The notes below the pieces were generated by a model that was not told the origin of the DNA, ran no database searches, and saw nothing but the letters and a program-made list of their open reading frames with translations. 64,000 nt of DNA. Origin: Moellerella wisconsensis ATCC 35017. GTDB lineage: Bacteria > Pseudomonadota > Gammaproteobacteria > Enterobacterales > Enterobacteriaceae. The position numbers and the translations under genes are program-made. Shown here piece after piece: positions 20,018 to 30,637 of the stretch (position 1 is its first letter; every line of letters begins with the position of its first letter). The stretch lies in assembly GCF_001294465.1 (NCBI RefSeq), contig NZ_LGAA01000016.1, forward strand, positions 121,320 through 185,319, in the 5' to 3' direction.

Positions 20018-20664
20018 AATAATCCTCCTATGTGGTCATATCTAAACCTCTTTTTCACTTGCCTGCATAATATCATTGGGTTAATAAAGTTATTACAAGT
20101 GTTGTGATGTTGTGAAAGTAAAATTAAGTTATTGTTAGCTAAAGGGAGAGTTAACGATGAAATTAATCCTGAGATAAAATACAGGCTTAATCGTATTTAG
20201 CCATTCAATTAGCTTAGTAGTGATGGGGCTTCAGTGTTAGCGAGCTGTTATTTAATACACATAATCCGCCTTAACTTAATTAATAAATGAAGTGTAAAAA
20301 AAGGTCAAGCGTTAAAATAGTGTTAACTAGATTATGGAAATATTGTTTTTCTTAAAAAATAAATAAAAAACAATAAGTAAGCTAACAATTAATCTTATAT
20401 AAATTATTCAATTTATTAATTACAAATAGCAATCAGTTATAAATGATTTTAATCATAAGTATCAAGTGATGCGGTTATTAACGAGGGAAGCAGTAGAGAA
20501 TGAGGGGGCCAATAGTGAACAGCCAATAAATAAGGGACAGTTGATAATCCTATCCCTTATTGAGTTTTTATTAACAACGCTATTGAGATTAAAATATTAC
20601 TGTATTTTTAAAAGCGATATTTCTACACTCAAATATTTTAAAGCAATGTTTTAAAGCAAGGCTT
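20018..20664. other. AT-rich intergenic region before the fadL 3' end
   Basis: No supported gene. A 9-bp inverted repeat AATAAGGGA (20529-20537) / TCCCTTATT (20553-20561) is followed on the + strand by GAGTTTTTATT and could also stabilise the 3' end of the fadL message. A 62-codon frame at 20466-20654 lacks a ribosome-binding site and a recognisable product, so it is not called. Confidence 0.5.
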
Positions 20665-21972
20665 CTAGAAGCTATAGTTAAAGTTAATTCCTGATAACCA
20701 CGCAGAACCGCTAGATTTAAACGCGTATTCTGGGTTAGGAAGATTTTTTGTTTTTTCAGTGACGTTTAATAGTCTTTCTTTAATTTTAACGGTTTGTCCG
20801 CTCATATAAGAAATACCGAAGTCAACAGAGGCGTTTTCATTAAAGGCGTAAGTGGTACCAGCACTGAACCACAGGCGATCCTGATCGGGAATCGAAATTG
20901 AACGTTTGTTACCCGGAACTGGGCTATCATCAAAAGCCATTCCTGTACGGAAAGTCCAATGATTATCATGATAATAAGTGGTACCTAACGCTAGACGGTA
21001 TGCGCCTTTAAAACCTTCATCTTTATAAAATAATTCTTCATTACTGCCTTTTGCGTTAGCGCGCAATTCTTTAAAGCTGCTCCAGTCCGTATAGGCGAAG
21101 CTGTAATGCACTGCCCATTGAGGTGCCACTTTGTTATACCCTGAAATTTCCCAGATATCGGGTAATTCGAGATCTAATTTACCTTTTATGGTAGCACCGC
21201 CCGTGCCAACAAAGCCCGGAAGCATTCCGACAGGGATATCATTTTTGTATTTACCGTCTTTGAAATTAATTTTAACTTTAGAGCGATAGGTTAAGCTGAA
21301 TCGGTTGTCTTTATCTAATTCATATAAAATACCGGCATTCCAGCCATAACCCCAAGTATCCCCAGTTAAGTTGGCCATCGTGGTACTAGCGGGTTTTCCG
21401 ACTAGTTTACCTAAATCGCCTGCATGACGGGTAATTTTAGCATCGGCATATACTGCATTAATGCCTAAACCAAAACTGAAGTGATCATTTAAACGGTAAG
21501 CACCACTGAGGTTAATATTGGCTGTTTTAAGATCGGTTTTTCCACCAATCGGTCCAGCTGCATAGTCCTTTTTAAAGTCAGTAGCGAGTCCAAAGTTACT
21601 TGTAATGGAAGAACCGACAGCCCATTTGTCATTAATTGGAAAAATAAAATGAGCATTAGGAATTACGGCACTGGGAGCGATATCTTTGGCATTGGTACTA
21701 TTTCCATAAGGTGATCTACCTTTGATATCCACTTTAGGATCGATATAAATAGCGCCTAGAGAGATGGCGGGTCTATCAAACAACATCATTGCTGCGGGAT
21801 TACGGCTACCTACGCTTGCGTTATCGCCTATTGCACCTTCCCCGGAAAAAGCACGTCCTAGTGCAGTGGTTGAATATTCATTTAATTGAAAGCCCGCCGC
21901 GCCTGCATTTGAAGAAATTAAGGCGACGGCGGTGGCTAATGTTGAACGAATGAACAGGTTTTTTTGGCTCAT
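20665..21972 (-). CDS. fadL: long-chain fatty acid outer-membrane transporter FadL
   Basis: Outer-membrane 14-strand beta-barrel that imports exogenous long-chain fatty acids. The start at 21972 has GAGGG eight bases upstream and gives a 435-residue precursor with signal peptide [10 protein letters not shown]... cleaved near NAGAAGFQL. The plug region contains [24 protein letters not shown], typical of FadL, including the NPA motif. The C-terminus ends in an aromatic residue (YSF), as required for barrel assembly. Two FadR-like operators stand upstream, so it should be repressed when acyl-CoA is low. Confidence 0.95.
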   Translation of the reverse strand: MSQKNLFIRSTLATAVALISSNAGAAGFQLNEYSTTALGRAFSGEGAIGDNASVGSRNPAAMMLFDRPAISLGAIYIDPKVDIKGRSPYGNSTNAKDIAPSAVIPNAHFIFPINDKWAVGSSITSNFGLATDFKKDYAAGPIGGKTDLKTANINLSGAYRLNDHFSFGLGINAVYADAKITRHAGDLGKLVGKPASTTMANLTGDTWGYGWNAGILYELDKDNRFSLTYRSKVKINFKDGKYKNDIPVGMLPGFVGTGGATIKGKLDLELPDIWEISGYNKVAPQWAVHYSFAYTDWSSFKELRANAKGSNEELFYKDEGFKGAYRLALGTTYYHDNHWTFRTGMAFDDSPVPGNKRSISIPDQDRLWFSAGTTYAFNENASVDFGISYMSGQTVKIKERLLNVTEKTKNLPNPEYAFKSSGSAWLSGINFNYSF

Positions 21973-22054
21973 GACCAAAACCCTCATGTTTTATTGTAAT
22001 TAAGGCGACTTCTATCGCAAGAAGCGCTGGATTGTAGGGTCGCTTGCCCAGATG

Positions 22055-22094
22055 ACAAATCTGACCAGTTGCTAGAGTATAGGTCTGACCACCT
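22055..22094 (-). promoter_or_regulatory. two FadR operators upstream of fadL
   Basis: Read on the minus strand, AACTGGTCAGATTTGT (22070-22055) and AGGTGGTCAGACCTAT (22094-22079) match the FadR recognition core TGGTCNGACCT, the second very closely. E. coli fadL also has two FadR sites near its promoter. Confidence 0.75.
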
Positions 22095-22324
22095 CGATTG
22101 TTGCAAGTGTGTTTTTGATTTACGGCTCAATTGTTTCAAAAAATGCGAGATAGTTAACAAAAAAGCAACATTTAAATAAAATAAAAAGTACAGAAAAAGC
22201 GGAAAACCATGATTAGATCAAATTTATGAGTAATATTGCTAGAAAAGCAGCGGTATGACTGGTTTTAAGGGGGTTGAGAGCGCTATGATAACTTTTTACC
22301 AAACGGTTTTATTGGGAGATTAAA

Positions 22325-22621
22325 ATGACTGATGCGATTAAACGCTGTAGCGCGGAAGAAACGGCAGCATGTTGCTGTGTAGATGTGGGTACAGTGCTTG
22401 ATAATAAAGACTGTACCGCATCGTATCAGCAGCTGTTCGCTACTCAGCAAGAGGCTGAAGCCATGCTGAAAACGCTAACAGAAAAAGCGAAATCTGTAGA
22501 ATCTGATCCTTGTGTGATTAGCCATAAAATTGAAACTACCACTGATGGCGTTCAATTAACCGCAGATTTTAGTTTTAGTTGCGAAGCTGAAAGTCTAATT
22601 TTTCAATTGGGCCTGCGTTAA
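22325..22621 (+). CDS. yfcZ: YfcZ/YiiS family protein of unknown function
   Basis: Small soluble protein of 98 residues in the DUF406 family. It is Cys-rich near the N-terminus (CSAEETAACCCVDVG), with a typical C-terminal beta segment (DFSFSCEAESLIFQLGLR). Its position between fadL and fadI is the same as in E. coli. A GGGAGAT ribosome-binding site precedes the ATG. No function is established for the family. Confidence 0.92.
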   Translation: MTDAIKRCSAEETAACCCVDVGTVLDNKDCTASYQQLFATQQEAEAMLKTLTEKAKSVESDPCVISHKIETTTDGVQLTADFSFSCEAESLIFQLGLR

Positions 22622-22918
22622 TCAATTGATTAATTTAATTCTCCGCCCGCTGTTCGGGTGGAGAATAGTTAGTTTTGACTAAAGTTAACGTATAAATTAT
22701 TTATCTTCCTCCTTTCTATCGCTATTAACTTATCCGCTAATCAATACACCAACCGAATAAAATTCAGTCGTTATTTAGTGCGCTGAGTTATCATCCGCCA
22801 GATCTGTTTCTCAAATAATTTCCGATAAATCTCGATAGCTTATAATTAAGTTGTGTGCAGCTTCGCATTTTTGTCTTATCGTCCTTGGCGAATTGTAAAT
22901 AATTAGTTAACAATAATG

Positions 22919-22934
22919 ACAGGTCAGACCTCTG
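22919..22934 (+). promoter_or_regulatory. FadR operator upstream of fadI
   Basis: ACAGGTCAGACCTCTG matches the FadR core (GGTCNGACC) and lies 73 bases before the fadI start, beside a plausible promoter. The region 22622-22918 shows nothing else supported. Confidence 0.7.
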
Positions 22935-23007
22935 ATTCTATAATTTGACTGTATTTGGATTATGTTAACTGTATTTATATTCGTGCATAGCGCTAGCAGG
23001 AGCTACT

Positions 23008-24327
23008 ATGAGTCAATCTTCCCTTGGTACAGAAGGTGTTGCCGCTGCAAAAGAGCGAATAGCTATCATCAGTGGATTGCGTTTACCTTTCGCTAAACAA
23101 GCGACTGCTTATCAAGGCATTCCTGCCATCTCACTCGGAAAATTAGTAGTTTCTGAGTTAATTATCCGCAGTGGTATTGAGCCGCAATTAATTGAACAAT
23201 TAGTGTTTGGTCAAGTTGTTCAAATGCCAGAAGCACCTAATATTGCACGTGAAATTGTATTAGCGACCGGCATGAGCGTGAATACTGATGCTTATAGCGT
23301 CTCGCGGGCTTGTGCCACCAGTTTTCAGGCAATAGCAAATGTAATGGAGAGTATGTTAGCGGGACATATTTCGGTGGGAATTGCCGGCGGAGCAGATTCA
23401 TCGTCGGTGTTGCCTATTGGCGTAAGTAAAAAATTAGCCGCGACGTTATTAGATCTAAGCAAAGCAAAATCGCTGACTCAAAAATTATCTATTATATCGG
23501 GCTTACGTTCGCATGATTTATTGCCCGTTGCACCTGCGGTAGCCGAGTATTCTACTGGATTGCGGATGGGGGATACCGCTGAGCAGATGGCGAAAAGCTA
23601 TCACATTAGCCGTGAGCAGCAAGATCAGTTAGCGCATAGGTCTCATCAATTGGCTGCCAACGCATGGGCTAAAGGGGCGCTAAATGAGGAAGTGATGACC
23701 GCCTATTTCCCGCCTTATCAACAAGCATTCCAGCAAGATAATAATATTCGTACTAATTCTGTTTTAGCTGCTTATAGTCAATTAAAACCTGCATTTGATA
23801 AGCGACATGGCACAGTTACTGCTGCTAATAGCACGCCATTAACTGATGGGGCGGCTGCGGTATTAATGATGACTGAAACTAAAGCCTTAGCGCTGGGTTA
23901 TACGCCACTAGGCTATATTCGAAGCTTTGCTTTTTCTGCTATTGATGTTTGGCAGGATATGCTTCTTGGGCCTTCTTATGCGACACCTCTGGCGTTAAAA
24001 CGGGCAGGTTTAACCTTGCGTGACTTAACATTAATCGATATGCACGAAGCCTTTGCCGCGCAGACACTGGCGAATATTAAAATGTTTGGTAGTAAGCAAT
24101 TTGCCCAACAAAAATTAGGTTTAGCCCATGAAATTGGTGAGGTTGATATGGATAAATTTAATGTATTGGGTGGGTCTATAGCGTATGGGCATCCTTTTGC
24201 CGCGACAGGGGCGCGTATGGTCACTCAGACTTTACATGAGCTACGTCGCAGAGGCGGAGGATTCGGATTAACTACCGCTTGTGCAGCGGGCGGCTTAGGC
24301 GCTGCTATGATACTGGAGGTGAAATAA
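23008..24327 (+). CDS. fadI: 3-ketoacyl-CoA thiolase FadI
   Basis: Beta subunit of the anaerobic/alternative fatty-acid beta-oxidation complex; it cleaves 3-ketoacyl-CoA to acetyl-CoA and a shortened acyl-CoA. The active-site Cys is 102 (SRACATSFQ), and the C-terminal [11 protein letters not shown] and [10 protein letters not shown] motifs carry the His and second Cys. The 439-residue length matches FadI (about 436) rather than FadA (about 387). AGCAGGAGCT precedes the ATG. Its stop overlaps the fadJ start by one base. Confidence 0.95.
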   Translation: MSQSSLGTEGVAAAKERIAIISGLRLPFAKQATAYQGIPAISLGKLVVSELIIRSGIEPQLIEQLVFGQVVQMPEAPNIAREIVLATGMSVNTDAYSVSRACATSFQAIANVMESMLAGHISVGIAGGADSSSVLPIGVSKKLAATLLDLSKAKSLTQKLSIISGLRSHDLLPVAPAVAEYSTGLRMGDTAEQMAKSYHISREQQDQLAHRSHQLAANAWAKGALNEEVMTAYFPPYQQAFQQDNNIRTNSVLAAYSQLKPAFDKRHGTVTAANSTPLTDGAAAVLMMTETKALALGYTPLGYIRSFAFSAIDVWQDMLLGPSYATPLALKRAGLTLRDLTLIDMHEAFAAQTLANIKMFGSKQFAQQKLGLAHEIGEVDMDKFNVLGGSIAYGHPFAATGARMVTQTLHELRRRGGGFGLTTACAAGGLGAAMILEVK

Positions 24328-26594
24328 TGAACCATGATCCTCTAAATCATGAGTTACAACATAACGATCTGCAAAATAATGCCCAACCAAAGCATGAAGT
24401 TAACAATCATGAACCGCTAAATTCAGGTTCTCTAAAAACAGAATATGCCGCAGAGGCATTTCAGTTTGAAGTACATGCAGAGAATGTCGGTATTATTTTT
24501 ATTGATGTGCCTAATGAGAAAGTGAATACTCTTAAAGCAGAATTTGTCGAGCAATTTGCTGCTATTTTACAGCGGGTACAAGCGACGCCTGGCCTAAAAG
24601 GGTTAGTTATCACCTCGGGTAAAGCCGATAGCTTTATTGCTGGTGCGGATATTAGCATGATTGCACAGTGTAAAACTAAACAAGATGCTAGTACATTAGC
24701 GAAAGCGGGACAATTACTGTTTGAAAAGCTTGAAAATTATCCTTTGCCTATTATTGCCGCGATCCATGGAGCTTGCCTTGGCGGTGGTCTAGAGCTGGCA
24801 TTAGCCTGCCATGCGCGAATTTGTTCTCTCGATGATAAAACCCGTTTAGGGCTGCCCGAAGTTCAATTAGGATTATTGCCGGGTTCAGGAGGAACTCAAC
24901 GTTTGCCGCGCTTAATTGGTCTCACCAATGCTCTCGATTTAATGCTGACTGGGCGCTCAATTAAAGCCAAGCAGGCATTAAAAATGCGCTTAGTAGACGA
25001 TGTTGTGCCGCAGGCTATTTTACTTGAAACTGCGATAAAGCAAGTCCAATTAGGGCTTAAATGCCGCCCACCGTTGGCTTGGCAGCAACGATTATTATCC
25101 TATAAATTGATTGCTAACACTGTGTTAAATTCGGTCAGAAAAAAAGCCTTAGCCAAAAGTAAAGGGCATTATCCTGCGATTGAAAAGATTATTCAAGTGG
25201 TGGGTATTGGGCTAGAAAAGGGCATACAAGCGGGCTTACAAGCGGAGGCGAATGCGTTTGGCGAACTAGCGATGACGCCAGTTTCTGCGGCATTAAGAGG
25301 CCTATTTTTTGCTTCTACAGCGCTAAAAAATGAATCTGGCTCAACGGCAAAAGCTGAAAAAATAGCTAAAGTTGGTATTCTCGGGGGCGGGCTAATGGGG
25401 GGAGGTATCGCTTATGTTACGGCAATGCGTGCTCAGTTACCGGTTAGAATCAAAGATATCAATAATCAAGGAATAACTCAGGCTCTTAATTATAGTTGGC
25501 GTTTATTGACGCAGCGAGTAAACAAAAAGCAGCTTTCTCACCAACAAAGAGAACGCATTATGTCTCGTTTATCCGGTAGCCTTGAGTACAGTGGTTTGGA
25601 AAACAGTGATATCGTAATTGAAGCTGTTTTTGAAGATCTGGACTTAAAAAGAAAAATGTTGGCAGAAATTGAAATAAAAAGCCCAAAAAAGACTATTTTT
25701 GCGTCAAATACTTCTTCATTGCCAATTCATCAAATTGCATCAGAGGCACAACACCCTGAACGAGTGATCGGTCTTCATTATTTTAGCCCGGTCGATAAAA
25801 TGCCATTAGTCGAAGTTATCCCTCATGCCACCACCGATGAACTGACGATCGCGACAGTGGTTGCATTGGCTAAAAAGCAGGGGAAAACCGCAATTGTGGT
25901 GGAGGATAGCGCTGGATTTTATGTTAATCGTATTTTAGCGCCTTATCTGAGTGAAGCAGCAAATTGTTTATTAGCCGGAGAATCTATTCATCATATTGAT
26001 CAGGCATTGGTCGATTTTGGTTTTCCCGTAGGCCCATTGAATTTATTAGATGAAGTCGGCATTGATGTTTGTACTAAAATTTTGCCAATATTAGTCCAGC
26101 AACTCGGTGAACGTTTTAATGCCCCGGAAGTGTTGAGTATTATCCTTAACGATCAGCGACAGGGACGTAAAAATAATCGAGGTTTTTATTTATATCCTGA
26201 AAGTGCATCTTCCCAGAGACTATCTAAATTAATGTTTTGGAACAAGGATCGTCGATTAGAAGATCCGTCGATATATCCTTTGATTGGTATCAAGCCAGTA
26301 AATAAATTGAGTAAAATTGATATCGCAGAGCGTTGTGTCATGTTAATGCTTAATGAATCTGTACGTTGTCTAGCGGAGGGGGTTATTCGTAGCCCGCGAG
26401 ATGGCGATATTGGTGCAGTATTTGGTATCGGTTTCCCTCCATTCTTTGGCGGCCCATTTCGATATATTGACAGCGTGGGGAGTTGTAAAGTGGTTGAAAC
26501 TTTACAACGTTTGGCTCAGCAATCGGGCGATAAATTTGAACCTTGTGATAAATTACTTCATATGGCTGAAAATAATCAGAAATTTTATTCTTAG
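24327..26594 (+). CDS. fadJ: fatty acid oxidation complex alpha subunit FadJ, with N-terminal extension
   Basis: Multifunctional enoyl-CoA hydratase / 3-hydroxyacyl-CoA dehydrogenase. The hydratase domain (about 45-240) has IAGADI and [11 protein letters not shown]; the NAD-binding motif [13 protein letters not shown] opens the dehydrogenase region, and the [14 protein letters not shown] segment is intact. GGAGG precedes the ATG that shares one base with the fadI stop. Unlike E. coli FadJ, about 40 extra residues precede the catalytic region, rich in Asn, His and Leu ([12 protein letters not shown] and related). No later Met would give the normal N-terminus, so the extension appears genuine. 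Its function is unknown. Confidence 0.94.
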   Translation: MNHDPLNHELQHNDLQNNAQPKHEVNNHEPLNSGSLKTEYAAEAFQFEVHAENVGIIFIDVPNEKVNTLKAEFVEQFAAILQRVQATPGLKGLVITSGKADSFIAGADISMIAQCKTKQDASTLAKAGQLLFEKLENYPLPIIAAIHGACLGGGLELALACHARICSLDDKTRLGLPEVQLGLLPGSGGTQRLPRLIGLTNALDLMLTGRSIKAKQALKMRLVDDVVPQAILLETAIKQVQLGLKCRPPLAWQQRLLSYKLIANTVLNSVRKKALAKSKGHYPAIEKIIQVVGIGLEKGIQAGLQAEANAFGELAMTPVSAALRGLFFASTALKNESGSTAKAEKIAKVGILGGGLMGGGIAYVTAMRAQLPVRIKDINNQGITQALNYSWRLLTQRVNKKQLSHQQRERIMSRLSGSLEYSGLENSDIVIEAVFEDLDLKRKMLAEIEIKSPKKTIFASNTSSLPIHQIASEAQHPERVIGLHYFSPVDKMPLVEVIPHATTDELTIATVVALAKKQGKTAIVVEDSAGFYVNRILAPYLSEAANCLLAGESIHHIDQALVDFGFPVGPLNLLDEVGIDVCTKILPILVQQLGERFNAPEVLSIILNDQRQGRKNNRGFYLYPESASSQRLSKLMFWNKDRRLEDPSIYPLIGIKPVNKLSKIDIAERCVMLMLNESVRCLAEGVIRSPRDGDIGAVFGIGFPPFFGGPFRYIDSVGSCKVVETLQRLAQQSGDKFEPCDKLLHMAENNQKFYS

Positions 26595-27112
26595 ACCGGT
26601 TTGACTTTATTGTAGATTGAGTCCTATCAAATATTCCCTGAGTTTTCAAATGGCGGAAAGCTGTACGATAACCGCCATATAAGTTTGAATATTTGATGAT
26701 TATTTTGATAAATAATCGGCTAAACAAAAAGATAAATATCTTATTTGCTGATCTTTTGCAGGAAAATGCTGATTAAGTCATTTTATTTCTACCTTAATTA
26801 ATGCAAAATTGTCATTCGCTCTCAACACACCGATTTATATGTGGTTGAAATATTAAAAAGTTGGTGGTTTAACACTGATCATATTAGTTATTTAGCGGTT
26901 ATTGGTGTGATTGAGGGAAGACAATAATGAACTTAATTGAAGAAGCTCGCTGCTGCATAGTGGGTGCATAGCTGCATCATTTAACGCTTGTAGTTTTAAG
27001 GTTAATATTGTAGCTCTATGGCTAATATTCAGCTGGTATGTCGCTTAATATGCTATCTGATATAGCGCGGATACTCAGTCAAGCATGCAGTAAGCGACTC
27101 TAATGGTGAAAT
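26595..27112. other. intergenic region between fadJ and sixA
   Basis: No supported gene. A 14-codon frame (ATG at 26926, preceded by GGGAAGACAATA) ends at TAG and could be a leader peptide, but it has no supporting attenuator structure. I see no clear terminator for fadJ. Confidence 0.4.
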
Positions 27113-27598
27113 ATGCAGGTTTATATTATGCGTCATGGCGATGCAGTTATGCATGCAGCGAGTGATGCTGAGCGTCCATTAAGTCAAAAAGGGAGGGATG
27201 AATCGACAATCATGGCGCAATGGCTAGAAGCACGCCAACCGCACGTCGATAAGATTCTGGTTAGTCCCTATTTACGCGCGCAGCAGACGCTCGAGGTATT
27301 AACTCGCTCATTAACATTACCCGCCGAGGCTGAAGTAATGCCTCAATTAACGCCTAGCGGTAATGAGGAGTATATCGCCAGTTACATCGGTGCGCTGGCC
27401 TCAGAAGGTATTAACGCGATACTGATTGTTTCACATTTACCGTTGGTGGGATATTTAGTCGCACAATTGTGCCCAGCAGAGCAGCCACCGATGTTTAGTA
27501 CATCCTCTATCGCCAGCATTCAATTTGATACAGAACGCCAAAAAGGGCAGTTAGAGTGGCAAATTGGCCCAAATCAGGTTCACTTAATGAGCCAGTAA
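27113..27598 (+). CDS. sixA: phosphohistidine phosphatase SixA
   Basis: Histidine-phosphatase-fold protein of 161 residues with the catalytic RHG motif at 8-10 (YIMRHGDA), a second conserved Arg in SPYLRAQQT and the late catalytic His in VSHLPLVGYL. E. coli SixA dephosphorylates phosphohistidine on NPr of the nitrogen PTS and possibly on ArcB. It is followed by the converging smrB gene, 3 bases away. Confidence 0.94.
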   Translation: MQVYIMRHGDAVMHAASDAERPLSQKGRDESTIMAQWLEARQPHVDKILVSPYLRAQQTLEVLTRSLTLPAEAEVMPQLTPSGNEEYIASYIGALASEGINAILIVSHLPLVGYLVAQLCPAEQPPMFSTSSIASIQFDTERQKGQLEWQIGPNQVHLMSQ

Positions 27599-27601
27599 GG
27601 A

Positions 27602-28144
27602 TTAACGTCGCGCTGTTTCTTCAGTTTCAATTAACAGTAGCAGTGCGGCATTTCCTCCCCATTCTTTAGGGGCCTGATGGAAAGCAATAATATCAGGATG
27701 TTGAGCCAGCCATAGCGGGGTTTGCTGTTTTAAGATATGTTTACCGTGCCCATGCATAATGCAAGCACAATAGACATGCTCGCGTTTACAGGCTGAAATT
27801 AGCGCCCCAATTTCTTGTTTGGCTTGTAATTGTGTTAATCCATGCAAATCTAAAAATAATTCAGGGACATAATCGCCCCGACGTAATTTTTTTAATTCGT
27901 AAGGGCTGGCGTTCGGGCGTAAATAACGCGCGGGTCCTTCATTATCTAATAGTGGTTGAAATTCGTCAGAAAAATAATACGAGGCATCGACTTGTTCTTG
28001 TATCACTCGTTGTGCGGAAGGTTTAGTTATTTGCTTACGCTTCGGTGGATGAACAATAGTGTCTTGTTTAATTTTTCGGGCGCCACTAATCGATGCTTTA
28101 AATAAAAGAATATCTTCTTGATTAAGTCCAAATTTATTTTTCAT
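27602..28144 (-). CDS. smrB: ribosome-rescue endonuclease SmrB
   Basis: Smr-domain endonuclease that cuts mRNA at collided ribosomes so that stalled ribosomes can be rescued. The 180-residue protein has the N-terminal segment ([12 protein letters not shown]) that contacts ribosomes in the family and a C-terminal Smr domain with [12 protein letters not shown] and the HGHGKHIL motif. Length and sequence follow E. coli SmrB (183 residues). It is transcribed toward sixA. Confidence 0.95.
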   Translation of the reverse strand: MKNKFGLNQEDILLFKASISGARKIKQDTIVHPPKRKQITKPSAQRVIQEQVDASYYFSDEFQPLLDNEGPARYLRPNASPYELKKLRRGDYVPELFLDLHGLTQLQAKQEIGALISACKREHVYCACIMHGHGKHILKQQTPLWLAQHPDIIAFHQAPKEWGGNAALLLLIETEETARR

Positions 28145-28310
28145 TTTATTTTTTCACAATGTTTTTTTATTTAGTTTACCTGATTTTAGTTATTTTTGGT
28201 TCGTAAACTGGTGAGATTTTAGGGGGAAAGGATAAATAAACCCGATAAATATAAGGTCGACACTGAAGTTTAGCCCATATTTGGGCTAGCATTGAAAAAA
28301 ATAGTTCACT

Positions 28311-28334
28311 AAAAAGCGGAGCCAAAGCCCCGCT
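28311..28334 (-). terminator. intrinsic terminator of the Dps-like gene
   Basis: On the minus strand AGCGGGGC (28334-28327) pairs with GCTCCGCT (28322-28315) over loop TTTG, followed by TTTTTAG. It lies about 40 bases beyond the gene's stop codon. Confidence 0.85.
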
Positions 28335-28374
28335 AATATTCATAGATAATGCTTTAATGGTCCGTTAATGAGAA

Positions 28375-28929
28375 TTAATGGCCCGAGGTTTTCGCTTCGC
28401 GGCATGCCTCGAATAAGAACCAAACACGGCGTTCGGTTTCATCAACCCAGTTTTCAATTAAACTTGCAGTAGAAATATCACCGTATTTATCACACACTTG
28501 GTGGGCAGCGCGGAATTCTGCAGCCAATTGTTTATTATCTTCACATAACTCAGCCAGCATATCTAATGGTTCTACATATTCTGCATCATTATCTTTGATA
28601 CGTTGCATTTTTGATATTTGACCAATAGAGCGCAGGGTTATACCACCCACTTTACGAATTCGTTCCGCAATAGGATCGGTCATTGCATACAGTTGATCAG
28701 CATGCTCATCAAGCAGCAGATGGTAATCACGGAAATGAGGACCACTCATATGCCAATGGAAATTTTTTGTTTTTAAATAGATGGCAAAAATATCTGCTAA
28801 CACGGCATTCATTGCACCGCTAATATCCTGACTTGCCTTTTCGCCTAAATCAGTAGGTGTGGTTAATGGACGCAACAGTGCAGCTTCTGCTTCTTTAGCT
28901 TCGGCTTTAGTCAGTTTTGTTTTACTCAT
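28375..28929 (-). CDS. Dps-like ferritin (DNA protection during starvation)
   Basis: Mini-ferritin that oxidises and stores iron and protects DNA from peroxide. The Dps signature is complete: NFHWHMSGPHF (about 56-66) with the ferroxidase His, followed by YHLLLDEHADQLYAMTDPIAERIR carrying the Asp/Glu ligands. The 184-residue protein has a Lys-rich N-terminal tail (MSKTKLTKAEAKEAE) that could contact DNA. It differs from the usual 167-residue enteric Dps and is inserted between smrB and prmB, where E. coli has no such gene. A GGAGATCAC ribosome-binding site precedes the ATG. Confidence 0.9.
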   Translation of the reverse strand: MSKTKLTKAEAKEAEAALLRPLTTPTDLGEKASQDISGAMNAVLADIFAIYLKTKNFHWHMSGPHFRDYHLLLDEHADQLYAMTDPIAERIRKVGGITLRSIGQISKMQRIKDNDAEYVEPLDMLAELCEDNKQLAAEFRAAHQVCDKYGDISTASLIENWVDETERRVWFLFEACREAKTSGH

Positions 28930-29415
28930 TGTGATCTCCTATTGATTCCCTAAATTTCGATACATCAGCGTGATTATGTAAACTCATGATTAAGTATAGA
29001 CGCTAATTTATAAATTAGACGGTGCTAACTTATTAATTTTTTTGTTAAATCAAAAGATGATTATGATTAATCCTGTTGTATATCTGTGTTTTCATTATGG
29101 ATCAATCAAATAAAAATACTAAAAAAAGTGCTATTTATTTGATTTAAATCTAATAAAAAGAGAGATAATTAGCTGAGATATTTAATTTTTCTTATTAATT
29201 CATTATGTTACTAATAATTGTCTATTTTTGATATTTTTGCAGTTTATGGGGTGCGATGCGGATAGGTGCATGATGAACAAGATTAAATCTAGATGAAAAC
29301 ATGCTAGCCAATAAATTCTGTCAATCAAATGCTGATTTGTCTGTCACTTCATGGCAAACTTACGCTCAATCATTTTTAATAAACCGTGGCTTTAGAAAGG
29401 CCGAAGAGAGATTTT
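28930..29415. other. intergenic region between the Dps-like gene and prmB
   Basis: AT-rich divergent control region of about 485 bases. Promoters for both flanking genes must lie here, but I see no clear OxyR or Fur site and no further gene. Confidence 0.4.
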
Positions 29416-30348
29416 TTGGATAAGATTTTTGTAGATGAAGCGGTTGCGGAGTTACGCACCATTCAGGATATGCTGCGTTGGACCATGAGCCGTTTTAATG
29501 CGGCCGATATTTATTATGGTCATGGTTCAGATAATGCATGGGATGAAGCGTTGCAGTTAGTACTTCCAACGTTATATTTACCGTTGGATCTGCCGGATGC
29601 AATGTTAGCGTCTAAACTAACCTCTTCGGAGCGCCATCGCATTATTGATCGTGTATTGCGCCGGATAAACGATCGCATTCCGGTGGCTTATTTAACGAAC
29701 CGCTCTTGGTTTTGTGGACATGAATTTTATGTTGATGAGCGTGTATTAATTCCACGCTCCCCGATTGGTGAACTGATTAATAATCATTTTTCTGGCATTT
29801 TAACTGACGAACCGTCAACGATATTAGATTTATGTACAGGCAGTGGTTGTATTGCGATAGCCTGTGCTCATGAATTCCCATTATCGGAAGTCGATGCTGC
29901 CGATATTTCTGTCGATGTATTGGCGGTTACTGAGCAAAATATTGAAAACCATGGCTTAAGTCATCGTGTTATTCCTATTCGCTCAGATTTATTCCGTGAT
30001 ATGCCTGCCGTTAAATACGATTTAATTGTCACTAATCCACCGTATGTTGATGCTGAAGATATGGGCGATTTACCGCAAGAGTATCAGGTTGAGCCTGAAC
30101 TAGCATTGGCAGCAGGCAGTGATGGGCTGAAGTTAGTTCGTCGTATTTTAGCCAATGCGCCGCGATTCTTATCGGATAATGGTGTGCTAGTATGCGAAGT
30201 TGGCAACAGCATGGTGCATTTAATGGAGCAGTATCCAGATATTCCATTTACTTGGCTGGAATTTGAATACGGCGGTGACGGCGTATTCATGCTTACGCGT
30301 AAGCAACTGATTGAGTGCCATCATCATTTTGAGTTGTATATCGATTAA
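29416..30348 (+). CDS. prmB: 50S ribosomal protein L3 glutamine methyltransferase PrmB
   Basis: SAM-dependent methyltransferase that modifies a glutamine of ribosomal protein uL3 (L3). The SAM motif [13 protein letters not shown] and the catalytic NPPY are present. A TTG at 29416, preceded by GAAGAGAG, begins (L/M)DKIFVDEAV and gives 310 residues, equal to E. coli PrmB. A GTG ten codons upstream (29386) has no ribosome-binding site and is not chosen. A terminator follows it, so it is separate from aroC here. Confidence 0.93.
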   Translation: MDKIFVDEAVAELRTIQDMLRWTMSRFNAADIYYGHGSDNAWDEALQLVLPTLYLPLDLPDAMLASKLTSSERHRIIDRVLRRINDRIPVAYLTNRSWFCGHEFYVDERVLIPRSPIGELINNHFSGILTDEPSTILDLCTGSGCIAIACAHEFPLSEVDAADISVDVLAVTEQNIENHGLSHRVIPIRSDLFRDMPAVKYDLIVTNPPYVDAEDMGDLPQEYQVEPELALAAGSDGLKLVRRILANAPRFLSDNGVLVCEVGNSMVHLMEQYPDIPFTWLEFEYGGDGVFMLTRKQLIECHHHFELYID

Positions 30349-30412
30349 ATTAATCGCTGAAAGATTGGCTATTGATCCCGCGCTAATCTGACCATCAATA
30401 ATGTCTTATGAG

Positions 30413-30447
30413 CCAGATCCCTGAAAATAACAGGGGTCTGGTTTTTT
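30413..30447 (+). terminator. intrinsic terminator of prmB
   Basis: CCAGATCCCTG (30413-30423) pairs with CAGGGGTCTGG (30431-30441, one G-T pair), with loop AAAATAA and six T residues after it. Confidence 0.9.
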
Positions 30448-30637
30448 ATGGCACGTACATAATAGGCGACTCCTATCCTATTACAGATTATTCGGTTATC
30501 GCTAAAAATGGGTTATTTTGCATATAATTAGTTGAACTATTGCAGTGAGTTGAACTATTGTGATTAATAGGATAAATAATGACATAACATCACAATAGCT
30601 ATTCAATATAGCCACTTAATTAATAGGAATATCAGCA

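Noticed and set aside
20466..20654. 62-codon + strand frame before fadL
   Set aside because: No ribosome-binding site and no known family; it contains a hairpin that fits a transcript-end role better.
26926..26970. 14-codon leader peptide upstream of sixA
   Set aside because: A possible ribosome-binding site exists but there is no attenuator structure or regulatory codon run.
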